DNA from: Silene latifolia
Lineage: Eukaryota; Streptophyta; Magnoliopsida; Caryophyllales; Caryophyllaceae
Assembly: GCF_048544455.1 (NCBI RefSeq)
Contig: NC_133536.1
Span: 28,150,152 to 28,214,151 of the forward strand
Direction of reading: 5' to 3'
Length of the DNA: 64,000 bases
Under the pieces are notes generated by a model that worked only from the letters and a program-made list of their open reading frames with translations, ran no database searches and was not told the DNA's origin. Positions 43,097 through 55,400 of the stretch are shown here, one piece after another (within the stretch, counting starts at the first letter, position 1; the number at the start of each line of letters is the position of its first letter). Both the position numbers and the translations under genes were made by a program.

Positions 43097-43932
43097 TGAT
43101 AGGCTATCGCACACCTATGCAAAAATAATATTTATACCCTAGCTAACAAACTAATGTAGTACTTAGGGGTCGAACCCAAAGGAGACGGGAGTTTATAAAT
43201 GAGTTGTTATGGATTGAATTTTAACTTGGTGGATTAACCTTTGCTTTGGTTGATTGGTTTGATGTAAAGTAAAAACAACAATAAAAAGAAAATGTCTAGG
43301 GAGGTCGGGTCACGCATGCTAATTATGTAAATGCTCATGTCAAGTTAGGAAGTTGATTTTACGATAAATGTTTAGGCTTAAAGACACCCATCTTACGATA
43401 TTAGTATCAACCATAGACCGGGTCCAAGAGAAACTCTCGTCCATGACTAGGTCGTCCTACTACACATGCTTAGTCTAATCCAATTCCGTGCCTCTCGACT
43501 TATATAATGAATTAACAAACTTAATCTACGATTACGGCCAATAACCAAAGATTAAACGTTGTGGCGCAAACATGTGATAGAAACAATTATACAATATTAA
43601 CTTATCCTCATTTTAACATTTACATATTACTTAAATCATGCATGACTTCCTTTATTCCCTAGACAAATGTAACTACTCAAACATGATAAAAATGTAAACT
43701 ACACTAATGATAATTAAAATGATAAACATAATGGAAATATAAATAGAAATTACCTTGCAATATGGGAATGAGCTAGAAATGGAAGAACAATGCTTGTAAT
43801 GAAATAACTTGAATTGAGACTTGGGAATATAACTTGAACGAAAATTGTATTGAAATGTTTATAACAAAAAGTAAATCTAAACTAAGCTAAGCTATCAACT
43901 AAACTAATCTAACTACTAAAATTAGAGAGAAT
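43097..43932 (-). repeat. 5' LTR of element B (partial)
   Basis: On the plus strand it begins TGATAGGCTATCGCAC next to the primer site at 43077-43091. The outer end is cut by a family-A LTR at 43933. The first 80 bp match 22613-22690. Confidence 0.75.
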
Positions 43933-44208
43933 TGATACGTGCATTTTATATAGTCTTTTTAAGCCTCTTTATGCACGTATTTCTATGCTATCCTCGTAGT
44001 TTTATGCTACGAAATGCCCCGAATATTCTACTTTGGTTTGTTTTGCTTTATTTGCAGGAATGGACCCTAAAGTGGTAGAATCGGGCCTTTTATCGTCCAC
44101 TTTGCTTGCATTTAGAGGATGAGTGGGTTTAGAGCTGGAAATACTGCTGTCTTGGGACGCCCGAAGTCATTTCGGAAGCTAAATCACTAAGTCAAGGCTG
44201 AAACTAAC
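43933..44208 (+). repeat. Partial LTR of family A, plus strand
   Basis: Starts TGATACGTGCATTTTATATA, the same as the outer end of the element A LTR on the minus strand at 3089. Similarity continues for about 135 bp. It stops at the Athila LTR at 44209. Confidence 0.85.
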
Positions 44209-45732
44209 TGATGCGTGTCCTAAATATGTTGTTTTACACCCTATTTTACACGCATTTCAGAGCTCATTTGTGTAGTTTATGATACTATTTTCCCATTTCC
44301 GTCTACTTTCGTGTTTTTGTGTAATATTGCAGAAATGTGAAGAATCCAGCGGAAATCGAGCCGAATTCGTCCCCGAGTACCTAACATTGCATTTGACATG
44401 AAGTATTTACTCGGGAAGCGAACTTGGTGCACGTATCGAGGCTCGAACGACGAATTCACGGAGCTTTTGGAGCCATGTACCTGTTGAAGTGGTCGATAGA
44501 CCGGTGCCCTTGGTCGATCGACCAGAGCACGACTATCAGAAGCTCCTGTACAGCGCATTTCAGTCGATCGACCGGTCCTTGTGGTCGATCGACCAAACCG
44601 TTAATATGGCGGGAATTAAAAGATGAGAAAGCCCAATGTAATTAGGTTTTTGGAAACAAGAATCACGTGATATTCCTATATAACGTAACCTGATGTTTTG
44701 AAAAAGGAGGAAGTGATTATCATCGAATTTTAGGAAATAATTAGGGATCTATATTGAGTTTATTTTTAGGGCATAATCATTCAATACAATTTATTTTCGT
44801 TCGCGCTTTCGGATTATTCTTCCTACTTTCAACTGGTATTCTTTTGTTCCATAATTTCTGTTTAATTTTATCCATCCTTAGATTAGAATTGCTAGTTTAG
44901 AGTTCCCAAAGCCGAAATTATCGTTTCATGTTATTTGCTTGTTTAGTTAATTTAATCATGCATTCAATAACTTTATTGGTGAATCTTATTGTTGTTTTTA
45001 TCGTAAGTATGAGTAGCTAAACCCTTCGTTCTAGGATGTAGGGAACCTATAGTGTAGGCGGCATAAAATCGGCATACCTGAATCGCGCCATGGTCGATCG
45101 ACTGGCTTGCCCGGTCGATCAACTATCTCACTTGAGAACTACTTCGTTTTAATTAATTTAATTGCTATATTTGCGAATCGAGTGCACGCAACTAGTTGAA
45201 TGCTTAGGAATTGACCGACCCGATAAGATCGAAAGATAGGGGAGGGAAATAGACTACTTAATTAAGACTACTAAATTAATAAGATCGAGAGATAAGTTAA
45301 TTTAGGCTTTTAGATCACTTTTCAGGACGAGAGTCAGTATTAGTGACATTAGGGACCCGTAGCTAGATCGAAAGATGCTACCTGTTAAGACTGGACCGAA
45401 AGGACTTCTTATTTTACCGTCTTACGTGATTATTTCAGACTTACCTAGGATACTGCTGCCGAAACTACAGTGAACCGACCATCTTAGCATCCTTTTAATA
45501 TTTAATTTCATACATTTTCATTTATTTCTCATTCAGTTGCTTAGTTTACTTTTAATTTCTTTGCCTTTAGTTATAGATCATTCAAATCAAACACCGCCTT
45601 TTACTGTTACCTTAGACTAAGATTAGGCAACTATTAATTGCATCGCCTCCTTGTGGTTCGACCCTGACTGCCGCTAGCTATAGTAGTAGTTTGGATTTAT
45701 AAATTTATCTTTGGTACTCTACGACGGTATCA
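44209..45732 (+). repeat. Athila-type 5' LTR
   Basis: 1524 bp, preceded by CTAAC (44204-44208), a possible target repeat without a visible partner. Contains two CGATCG palindrome groups. Confidence 0.85.
44494..44591. repeat. Phased CGATCG palindromes with GGT/ACC arms (Athila LTR)
   Basis: Cores at 44494 (CGATAG), 44515, 44565 and 44586; gaps 21, 50 and 21. The arms are GGTCGATCGACC. A second pair lies at 45095 and 45116 (gap 21). Confidence 0.88.
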
Positions 45733-45737
45733 AATTT

Positions 45738-45755
45738 TGGTGCCGTTGCCGGGGA
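45738..45755 (+). other. Athila primer-binding site (tRNA-Asp)
   Basis: TGGTGCCGTTGCCGGGGA, one base different from the complement of the tRNA-Asp 3' end. Confidence 0.85.
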
Positions 45756-47380
45756 GGCAATTGTTTAAATTTTTAGTTGTTTTACTTTAGTCTTTCTCTT
45801 AGTTTAAGGGACATCTGTTCCTTAAACTATTCTCATATTCTACATGTAGTTTCCTCTTATGCGCAGGTCACAGGGTGGTGAATTGCGACCATTAGATCCT
45901 GAGATCGAAAGGACTTTGCGTGAGTTGAGACGATCATCTAGAGTATTGCCGACAGAGGAAGAGCTGAGTACTCTGTCCAATTACTACGAGAATGAGCTGT
46001 TCGAGGAGGATCCACCTTCATCTCCTATTTCTACTTCTTCAGCTGAGACCATCACATCTCTAGACATGGCTGAAGAAGCAAGTATAGCCAGTCACTCAGA
46101 GCCGAAAGCTGATAATCTCTATAAGGGATTTGCCTTGCCAGCCGGGACGGAGAAAAAATTCGAAGCAAAACCGTCCTACATCAACTTGGTTGAGAGAAAC
46201 CAATTTGGGGGAGCTGCGAATGAAGATGCAGCTAAGCACATGGAGATATTCATTGATTATTGCTGTTCCATACCCCCAACAGCAAGTGTGACCCACGTCC
46301 AGATTAAGGAGACAATGTTCATATTCTCGCTTCGTGATGCTGCTAGGGAGTAGTACCGAGATCTGGATCGAGCTGCCAATGGGATTACTAATTAGAATTC
46401 ACTGGCGCTAGCATTCTATAAGAAATATTTCTCTGCCTCGAAGACTAATGTGATCAGAGCTCAGATCACAAGCTTTAAACAGGGTCCTGATGAAAATTTT
46501 TATGAGGCATGGGTCCGTTTCAAGAAGTTGGTGCGATCTATTCCGCACCATGGGTTCGAACAATGGTCCCTGTGTAATCAGTTCTACAATGGGCTTTATG
46601 ACGATCAGAGAGCTATCCTGGATGCTGCAGCTAATGGCAGATTCCAGGAGAATGTTGGAGAGACAAAGGGGTGGAAAATTATTGAAGATATGGCCATCTA
46701 TAAAGCTGAGCATGGGAATTCCAGAGGAAATCAGAGGAGATCGGCTGAATCACCTGCTGTAGCTGCAATAGAGGCCCTTACTGCGAGGTTCGACAAGTTC
46801 GATTTTGGGGGATCCTCAAAAGGTGGGATATATAAGGTTAATGCAGTTTCAGACGGTCTCTTTACATGCAAAAGATGTGGAGGGGAGGGACATGTTTCGG
46901 AATTTTGTACTAGTTCGAATGAAGTATGTGCTGCCTTTCAACATTATAGGCAAACTGGTACTTATCCCGATCCCTCTAATGTCCATCCCAATTTGAGGTG
47001 GACTAATTAGAATGTCCTTAATCTGGGTCCACAGCAGCAGCAGCAGCAGAGTTATGTGCCCCCTCATAAGCAACAGCAGTATCAAAAGCCTCCATATGTA
47101 CCTCAACAGCAACAATTTCAAGGTTCCGATATTTCTGAATTGAAAAACATGGTTCAGAACTTGTCGGGTTTGCTGCAAAAGGAGTCTCTAGCTAGAGAGA
47201 CTTCTACAAAGATGTTGGAGAGTCAAATTGCCCAATTGGCAAGCAAAAGTGCAACTAGAGCTCCGAGGCATTTACCGTCATAGCCGGATCAAAAAGAGAC
47301 TCTTAATGCAATTACCTTGAGGAGTGGGTCTACCCTTGATGGGCCTGCTATGGTCGAGGATGCTACTGGAAAGATGAGGC

Positions 47381-48086
47381 GGAACTGTACCGTTTCTGCT
47401 TTCTGCGTGCTGCTATTTTTATCACTACATGAACTGTAATGCAATTTTTAGACCTCAAATGTTCTTTCTGGATAAACTATGTCTGACGAATCTAATTTAA
47501 ACTGATACTGATGGATTTTGCTATACTCTTGGTATGATTCAAAGCTGCCCGTTCATCAAGGATCTAGAAATTTCAGTGAGTATCTTCACTTTTGGGCTTT
47601 TGGCATTGTTAAACAAACTTTTAAATAACGTAGCTGACCGTAGGTGCTATTTATACCTCATGAGTCATAACCCCAGTTATGTTCCATCTTTGCAGATTAT
47701 CTCAGCTAATATAGCTGACCGTAGATGCTGCTATTTTTATCGCTACATGAATATAGAGGTATGCATCAGCAGCTGAACCTCCATATTCCATCTATTCTTT
47801 GTTGACGTTTCAATATTCTTCGTTCAAGACAAAGATAAGGCCTTTAGTAATATAAGCTGAAACTTATTCTTAACGACTATTGTAATGCATTGGGTCATAT
47901 AATTAATATGAAGGAATTGAGAATTCTTTTTAGCCCAAATACTTCTTTGGCTATTACTTCGAAGGATTATTCAGGTGAGTTGTCCATTTATTTTTGTGTT
48001 ATTTCTTTGATTCAATTGATTTTGAGCCATCTTCTTTCGATTGTTGATTCTGGGTGAGTTGACTAATTCCATCGACATTCTCAAAG
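47381..48086. other. Host sequence upstream of the permease exons
   Basis: No clear gene. GCTGCTATTTTTATC(A/G)CTACATGAA occurs twice (about 47411 and 47728). A possible exon ending in AAGGATTATTCAG before gtgagttg lies near 47980, but its reading is not recognised. Confidence 0.4.
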
Positions 48087-48502
48087 GCTCTTGACTTTGC
48101 TGGGGTTTATGCAAACTGTTTCTTGTTCGGTATTCTTCCTCCAGCCATGGCTTACATTTTCAAATTGAGGAAGAAACTCAGGTACCTCGACATTTTATAC
48201 TTGACACTATCATTAAGCATGTAAACCTTAACTTTTTGAAAAGATATAAAATAATTATTTTGTTGTTTTTCGAGTTATTCCTGGTATCTTAAGGCTGTAG
48301 TTTTAATGGAAAACTGAGCTAGATTCCCTGAATGTGCAGGTCTTCTCTGCCTGGTGGAGATATGGTGCTATTTCTTCTATTTAGCGTTGCAGTAATGTTT
48401 ACTGGATTCCTAAACTATCTGTACTATCCCTGCAAACGCCTCATATCGTGTTGGAATTGGTGCTATTGTCTTAACGGAGAAACGAGAGGTAGTAGCATTC
48501 AG
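48087..48502 (+). pseudogene. Two exons of a probable aromatic amino-acid (tyrosine/tryptophan) permease
   Basis: Exon 48087-48181 follows ctcaaag and reads ALDFAGVYANCFLFGILPPA then MAYIFKLRKKL, ending before gtacct. Exon 48340-48502 follows gtgcag, continues in phase with SSLPGGDMVLFLLFSVAVMF and ends at a gtaatg donor. The ALDFAG...LFGILPP...R pattern followed by a last hydrophobic segment resembles the C-terminal helices of plant tyrosine-specific transporter-like proteins. Upstream exons are absent next to the Athila fragment, so only a 3' piece remains. It may be a pseudogene or the tail of a gene whose body lies elsewhere. Confidence 0.5.
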
Positions 48503-49380
48503 GTAATGTTTATACCTTTTTCAAGAACTTTTACATATAGCATCGTTACTATGTTCCAGGCTTTTGAACTTTTACATTCAGGTAATGTTTATACCTTTTT
48601 CAAGAACATTTACATTCATTTGAGCTGCACCGTGGATGTGCTTGAGATGCGATTGGACAACCAGACTCAAGCTCGTCGACCTTTAAAATTGAAGCTCAGG
48701 AGGTTGTGTTTTTGCCTAGATAAAGAGAATTGACTGAATTGTAATTTGAAACATATCCGTATAAGTTCGATCCTAGTTCATTTGGATCATTATTCATTAA
48801 AAATTTCGATAAAGGTGGACATACGATGCTATGAAGTATAGATTAGGACAGACGAGTGTCCAAGAGGCAGAAAGGTTGTATTTTTTTGACTAACTAACGA
48901 TTTTGCAGTATAGATTAGGACATACGATGCTCCTCGACTTTTCTGCTCCTCACATTCAGGTGAGTGTATTGCTAGTAGTTCTGATACTTAAAATACAGTA
49001 ATGTATGTGTCTCGTTAGTTATATAGGATCTTCTATGTTGATATTTTGTTTTCTCGTTAACTTTGTTGTGTTGAACCAGATTCTCTTGGAAATATGCCCA
49101 ATGGGAGATGAGCAAATCTGAGGCTGCCAAGTAGTCTTGTCTCTTCGGCCTTTTTTTTTAAAACAATTAGTCAGTTTACATATCGGTTTATATTTTTGTA
49201 TAGGTTAGTCGTCTAAGTAAATTTGACACATTATGTAGATGAAATTTTTTTGTAATTGGCTTTGGATAACCGATTGATTGTATACAGATATTTTTTGTTG
49301 ATTATGGAATCATTTTGCATTGTCATCATGTGTACATCGTAATATGGGCAACAGCGTAATATTTTTTTTTTATAAAAAAT
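48503..49380. other. Sequence downstream of the permease exons
   Basis: The block CATTCAGGTAATGTTTATAC is repeated about 80 bp apart (48497 and 48578), carrying the splice donor with it. No other gene or repeat is recognised. Confidence 0.5.
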
Positions 49381-49390
49381 AATAATTATA

Positions 49391-49597
49391 GACATCGGTT
49401 TTCCTAAAAATCCGATGTCCATTGATCAAATAGACATCGGTTTTTCTAAAAATATGATGTCCATTAATCAAATAGACATCGGTTTAAAATCCGATGTCCA
49501 TTAATCCACAATGAACATGACCAAACTCTCCATCGGTTGTGTATCCGATGTCCATATTGCGAAAAGTCCGATGTCCATCACAAGTTCTGCAGTAGTG
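49391..49597 (-). mobile_element. CACTA-like transposon end with subterminal repeats
   Basis: The motif GACATCGG and its complement CCGATGTC alternate at 49391, 49412, 49433, 49475, 49491, about 49544 and 49568, forming several short hairpins. The right end, AGTAGTG (49591-49597), reads CACTACTGCAGAACTTG on the minus strand, as expected for a CACTA terminal repeat. The other end was not found, so the assignment is tentative. Confidence 0.5.
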
Positions 49598-49901
49598 AAT
49601 AACTACATTTTGTTCATTAAAATGACCAAGTATATACATCAAGTTTTCCATTGAACGTCAATTATCCGCGTCTATCGTGATTCAACCTGCAAATCACCAA
49701 AAAGCAGAATATAATTTAACAAACACCCAAGAAGTAACTACAAGATACAATAACTTAGTTTTAATAATACAATAACTGGGTTAAATTAATACAATAATCG
49801 AGATGTAAAATTACAACAAGTGTATTTTGTAAGAATATCATATAGAATAACTTGGTCAATATATTACAATAACTGGGTTGTAAAATAACTATATTACGTC
49901 G

Positions 49902-50031
49902 GTTATTCTATTATATTACGTTCGTTATTCTATTATACAAGACAAGTTATTCTATTATACTACGTCAGTTATTGTATTATACGACACCAGTTATTCTATA
50001 CACTACTTCAGTTATTTCATTAAACGCCACC
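49902..50031 (+). repeat. 22-bp tandem repeat, six units
   Basis: GTTATTCTATTATA-type units start at 49902, 49924, 49946, 49968, 49990 and 50011. The spacer of each unit varies around TACGTCA. Related units in reverse orientation (CAATAACTGGGTT) occur at about 49760 and 49868. Confidence 0.85.
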
Positions 50032-50551
50032 AAGTACATGTGTTCATCGTTGCTCAACCTGTTTCATATCACAAAAAAAAAAAATGAAGTCTAATCAAAA
50101 TTTTCAGTAATGAACAATTATTCTGTTAAATTTGTTGTTTCCAAATATTATTAATCACGAAATTGAAAAAAATTATGCTTACCTTCGTTTCGTAGTCTTA
50201 CGTTAGGGTTTCCCCATATTTTAGGCTAAAATTGATGAATATTGCTTGCTTCAATCGAAATAATCAAAGATAATCAACAAGTTTTCTTTTATTGAGTTGA
50301 ATTATTCAGTTTTTGGGAAAATTTGATTGAACTTTGAGATGAATTTGAAGAATTTATTAAAAATGGAAGAAAATAGGGGAAGCAGGAAGAAAAAAATGGA
50401 AGAGAGAGAAAGAAAACAAACAAAGTGAGATGGGAGGTTAGATGACGCATGTTTTTGATGACAAATCTCAGCCCTTGATCTTGTTATATCCAATGGTATA
50501 TAAATGCGGGGGTAACTCACGAAAAGTGGCAAACTCACCGGATCTTGCCTC

Positions 50552-50562
<11 letters not shown>

Positions 50563-50622
<60 letters not shown>
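50563..50622. repeat. (AT)n microsatellite
   Basis: About 30 AT units. Confidence 0.95.
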
Positions 50623-50625
<3 letters not shown>

Positions 50626-50639
50626 AATATATATACATT

Positions 50640-51981
50640 ATTGCATTATTTTATATTGTTGTTTAGAATTAGTTACATATCATATACATGCACATAATTA
50701 ATAAATTATTTTATTTTTAAACATGTTTAAATGGAGAAATATATTTTTACTCCAACGAGGATAACTCTCTGTAGGAGCCTCTTAAATGATCATCATATGA
50801 CGATGCTTGATCAATTGAGTTTTGGAAACGACTCATGATTATAAACCTCTACGACACGATTACAAGGTTATCGTCATTATTTCCAAAATAGAATATTCAA
50901 ACTCCTGTAGAGTTTAGTTGAAGAAAATTATTATTGTCTCAACTCGAAGTTTGAGCATATGAAAATAATGATATAAATGAGTTTAATGCTAAACATGTGA
51001 ACTTAGTTTATGGTCCAGAAGTACCATAACGATTGGAAAACATGTAGCCAAAGTCTACAATGAGAATGTCAATCCATACATATGTGGTTTAGAAAAGAAA
51101 ATCACATAAAGGTATTGAGTGATTATTCAATAATTATCAGATAAATTCTCCAAAAGAGAATGAATTAAGGAATTATAGCTACACTCTTTTTTCCTTCGAC
51201 TAGGTTTTTTATCCCAACGGGTTTTTCCTAGCAAGGTTTTTAACGAGGTAGCATTATAAGCGCATTATTACGCTATTGTCATGATTGTCATTATTGTTGT
51301 GATGATAATTATTTTGGATATATAAAGCTATGTCATATACTGAGAAGAAATTCTATCATAATTATGGAGGTATTATTAAAATGAAGATCTAAGAGTTATT
51401 ATGAAATGATTATATCCAGATTGTGAGTTTCCGAAAGAATATGATATTGAAGTTGTCAAGAATTACTATTGAGTGAAGATTCAAGTTTATCAACCACAAT
51501 GGGTACTACTTTAACGATCATCAAGAAGCAATGTCAGAGCATAGATCATTTCAAGATACATCAAGTTATGTAGTCATCAGGGGGAGTAGACACGCGTTGT
51601 ACTCTTTTTCCTTATCAATGGTTTTGTCCCACTAGGTTTTCCATGGAATGGTTTTAACGAGGCAGCTATTATTTGCGTGTTTGAAGATTAGTGTACTCTT
51701 TTCCTTCACTAGCGTTTTTCCCACGCGGTTTTTGTAGGAAGGTTTTTAACGAGGCATCTTCTTCAGTGATGGACATCCAAGGGGGAGTGTTATGAAATAT
51801 TATAGTATAATATTATATGGAAGTCCATATCTTAGAATATTGTAGAGTGTATTATCTTATGGAAACTATGCCCTCATTGTATGTGTATATATACCCCTCA
51901 CAATGAAATAAAATACAGTTATGTCTCTCCCATATTCTCTCTACCTTCTCTCTACAATTCTCTCTTCTTTATTTCACAACA
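50640..51981 (+). mobile_element. Copia 3' fragment with LTR
   Basis: The polypurine tract CCAAGGGGGAG ends at 51787, followed by an LTR of about 194 bp (51788-51981, TGTTATGAAA...TTTCACAACA). Upstream lie three imperfect copies of an approximately 60-bp block (about 51184, 51601 and 51694), each running from ACTCTTTTTCCTT to TTTTAACGAGG. No pol reading is recognised, and the left edge is uncertain. Broken. Confidence 0.65.
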
Positions 51982-52470
51982 ACATATTCATTTCTTACAA
52001 TCTACTAAAGTGAATATGCTCGGGGGATATTGGAAAACAGTATATTGGAGCTCAATACGTAATTTAGTAGATTCTTGAGTCATACATGTTAAAAGACCTG
52101 AATATAATAAAATTTCATCTGTTTATCAAACAGCCCATTCTTTTCAAATTCGTCGAATATGTCTTAAATAAAATTATGTTCTTCAGACTAGGATTTTCTT
52201 TTACTATATGAAACCCACCTTAAGGATTTCGTTCAAGGATGTTTTGATTTTTAGCTATAAAAACAAATCATTTTTTCCTTTGATTTGATTTTTTACTACA
52301 CCATTGAATCTTGTGTTGGGTTCCTCCATGATACGATTTTTAGGTGTTGTTTGGCTCGCTAAGGGAATTGAAAGTTTCAAGGAAATAAGAGTTACCATAA
52401 TTTTGTAACTTACATGAAATGAAAAAAAGTTGTTTGGTTGGAACGTGAGAAGTTAATTCCATAAAATTCC
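51982..52470. other. Sequence between copia remnants
   Basis: AT-rich; GTTGTTTGG at 52356 and GTTGTTTGG at 52429 hint at a decayed MITE. Nothing else is seen. Confidence 0.4.
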
Positions 52471-55400
52471 TGTTAGGATTCATTAATCTCAAATGTTTAC
52501 ATATTGAATATGTCAAAAATTAATTTAGTCATAAAATTAATTCAAGATCTTATGCATGCAAAACTATTACAAGAGTAAAGAAAAACGGTGTTGAACCATA
52601 TAGCTTATATGTTTATGTTTTGATGATGTCAAAGTGTTTTATATTTTATATACTTGTTGCGTGTAATCGTTTGTCAAAGTGTTTTAGAATCAACTTATTA
52701 CAAACGAGCAACAAAGAAAATTGTGATGATAGTATGAAAAGTTCAAGCCTCTATTCAAGATCAAACAATATAAAGATTCATTCAAGATTTATATGAAGAC
52801 GAAGTCCGTCTAAAGATTAATCAAGCTTGGATGATGACGTAGCCTATACTCGAAGATCTCCTTGAAGATTAGAATAGTATAGGTGATTATTACGTAATGA
52901 TAATCAAGAATGAGTTTCTTGAATTGGTAAAGTTATAGCTTTGCAGCTATAACATTACTAGTAAAAGAGCTCAATGTTATAGCTCTTCTACTATAACATT
53001 GAGGTGCCGAGTTTGTTATACACGACTTATAGTATTTCAAAATTGTTTTGAAAATTGTTTATAGTTTATTTTAAATGCTTTGATAAAAGTATTTATATAA
53101 TAAAGCCAGGTTTAGCGCGGAGTTTGGTTTTATGTTGGACGTTGACTAGTAGTTATTTTGGACCAACTTATGAGTTGGACCTTGCTACTAATTAGGGTTT
53201 CAACAAGACCTCTCTTAAAATCTAAATTCTAACCCATATATTGAGCTAGGGTTTGCACGAGTCACGAGGCTTATGAGCCGTGACATCTCATGTTACCTAG
53301 GGTATATTTGGTAAAGATTTTATTCTATATTAATATCTTTACATATCTTATATATCTTACTTAATATATTTGTTTATGATAAAAGATATTCTTATTTTAG
53401 GAAATCTTATCATATCTTAGAATTTATAGTAAAAATAATATTTGAATAGATTATATTCTATCTTTTGGAATATTTTTTATTATCTTTTAAGGCTTTTAGG
53501 AAAGAGATAATAGAAGATATGATTTGTTAACATATCTCTTTTATTCGGCCAATTAGGGTTTCTATAAACCGAATTGCCTTGCTCTTTCTTTCCTATAAAT
53601 ACTTTGCTATTTACAACATTTAAAGTAGAGACCTTAAGCATAAAAATTGATTTTAATTTTACAAAGCAAACCGTGTGTTTTCAAGCAGAAAAACCGATTT
53701 GTTATTTTGAAAGGTCGTGTGTTTTAAACTCGTATACTCGTTCTTATTTTTATCGTTATAAGATAATAGTGCTTCGTTGATTTCTTACTTGTTCATTAAC
53801 GTGAACCTTTGTTAGAATCATTAGTGCTTTCTTATTAGCGTAAGTTAGTCACTCGAGTATTTAACGGTACTCATTGAGTTACAGCTAGAGTTAGTTGTAC
53901 GAGTTGGGTTAGTAAATTTGTAATCCGTAGAAAGGTACTAAATTTATTAATCGAGAATAGTGCACGTAGGTTTCGACTTGTGAAACTGAACCACTTAAAA
54001 AACCGTGTGTCTCCTCGTTCTTTCGTTTGTTTGTTTATTTCGTTTACTTTCATTAGTTGATTAGTTAAAGTTTAATCAATAAACTTTAAATAATCAATTA
54101 CATTCATACAGTCGAAAAAGCTTTCAAAACTTTTTAAATCCTCAATTCACCCCCCCTCTTGAGTATTTCGGATCGATAGACTCTTCAATTGGTATCAGAG
54201 CCTCGTGCTCTTGATTGCCTAACCGCAAAGAGGCTGATCTATCTTATTTTTATTTATCCTCTCGTTTTATATTCCGTTGCCTATCACGTGATAAATGGAT
54301 TCCAAATATCTCAAGTGTCCCGTCTTTGATGGGAAGAACTATGGATTGTGGAAAAACATGATGACTCACTATGTGAAAGGTAACGATTGGGAGTGCTGGA
54401 GGATTATCCAAAACGGACCGCACAAAATTCATTATTCACAACACCTTGTGATAATAATACATAATTCATTCTAATTATAATTGTTTTGTAAACAATAAAA
54501 CATCATCTAATTTTTAAAGAATTAATTAATTCGTATCATCATACAATTAATTAATTTATCGATTGAGAGTGTTACCCTAAAGGTATGACCTTAAGGGGTC
54601 AACTGATCACCACCGTCACACGACAGTAATGTCAAACTCTAGTCAGCCAACCATTACCGATAAATGTGGATCAGTTGACAATAAAGTATAACTTTGCCTC
54701 ATGTATTCTTATCATGAGATTTAAACGCGTGAACGCATTATTGTCGAGGACACATACTCCAACAATCTCCCACTTGTCCGACACAAGTGTCCGTCACCAA
54801 TTCTCTTGTCCTATTACTATCTCCCACTCAATGCAAGGTGTCTTGCAGGTCGTACTTGCATTTGATCATATCATGAGTGGTTTTCTCGATCTAGAGAATA
54901 ACTGTCTGACCGGAATTATCTACCATAGATACCTTCCGAGCGTGGCCACGCATTTTCAGTTCATTGCTCCTCGAGTGGCCCTGAGATATAAGATAATCCT
55001 GACGGGGATGGACAATTCCTGTTGCACTCTTCCCTTCGATTAGCCACAACTCATCATGACCCAAAACATGCCCATAAAACCCCAATTACTAAGGTGGCCG
55101 GACATAAATCAAAGTCACTCTTAAACTGTGCCATCTTAGACGAACAATCATTAACCAAAGAATCGACTCATAAGAATACCATAGTAGCTCTCGCCACGAC
55201 CAGGCTATAAAAATTGCCAGAACTCTATAAGCGGTCATAAGCCCGACAGAGTGTCCCTCACAGTCTTCCTATGTGATCAACTAGTCATCTATCATGACTC
55301 TATGGCACTTGAACTTGCCATCAATCGCATCACACTCTAGTTGCTTCGAGATGTCACCTCATGTAAGTAACTATGGGCGATTACTATGTCAATCTAGTTC

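Larger units (their letters stand above)
22613..43932 (-). mobile_element. Element B: non-autonomous gag-like LTR element, outermost layer of the nest
   Basis: The right part (40382-43932) holds the 5' LTR (43097-43932), a tRNA-Asp primer site (43077-43091) and a gag-like ORF (about 42.08-43.01 kb). Beyond these lie spacer sequences with a long pyrimidine tract. At 22613-22690 a piece matching the LTR end (TGATAGGCTATCGCAC) marks the other end. The two parts were one before copia C inserted at 22866. No RT or integrase is recognised. The short LTR match on the left shows that side has decayed. Broken, several breaks. Confidence 0.65.
44209..47380 (+). mobile_element. Athila-type gypsy element: LTR, primer site and gag
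   Basis: The LTR is 44209-45732 (TGATGC...GTATCA, 1524 bp), followed by a tRNA-Asp-type primer site at 45738-45755 (TGGTGCCGTTGCCGGGGA). The gag region spans about 45.86-47.28 kb: SYINLVERNQFGGAANEDA, FYKKYFSASKTNVIRAQITS, DENFYEAWVRFKKLVR, FYNGLYDDQRAILDAAANG and the zinc knuckle CKRCGGEGHVSEFC. It ends in ITLRSGSTLDGP, the usual gag/protease border, after which the element stops near 47.38 kb. Broken, a few breaks; no second LTR in the window. Confidence 0.88.

Noticed and set aside
47423-47440. CACTAC start as the partner end of the CACTA-like terminus at 49597
   Set aside because: Similarity stops after CACTAC and no GACATCGG repeats follow.
49391-49597. CRISPR-like array (regular GACATCGG repeats)
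   Set aside because: Repeats alternate in orientation and the context is plant nuclear DNA; transposon subterminal repeats fit better.
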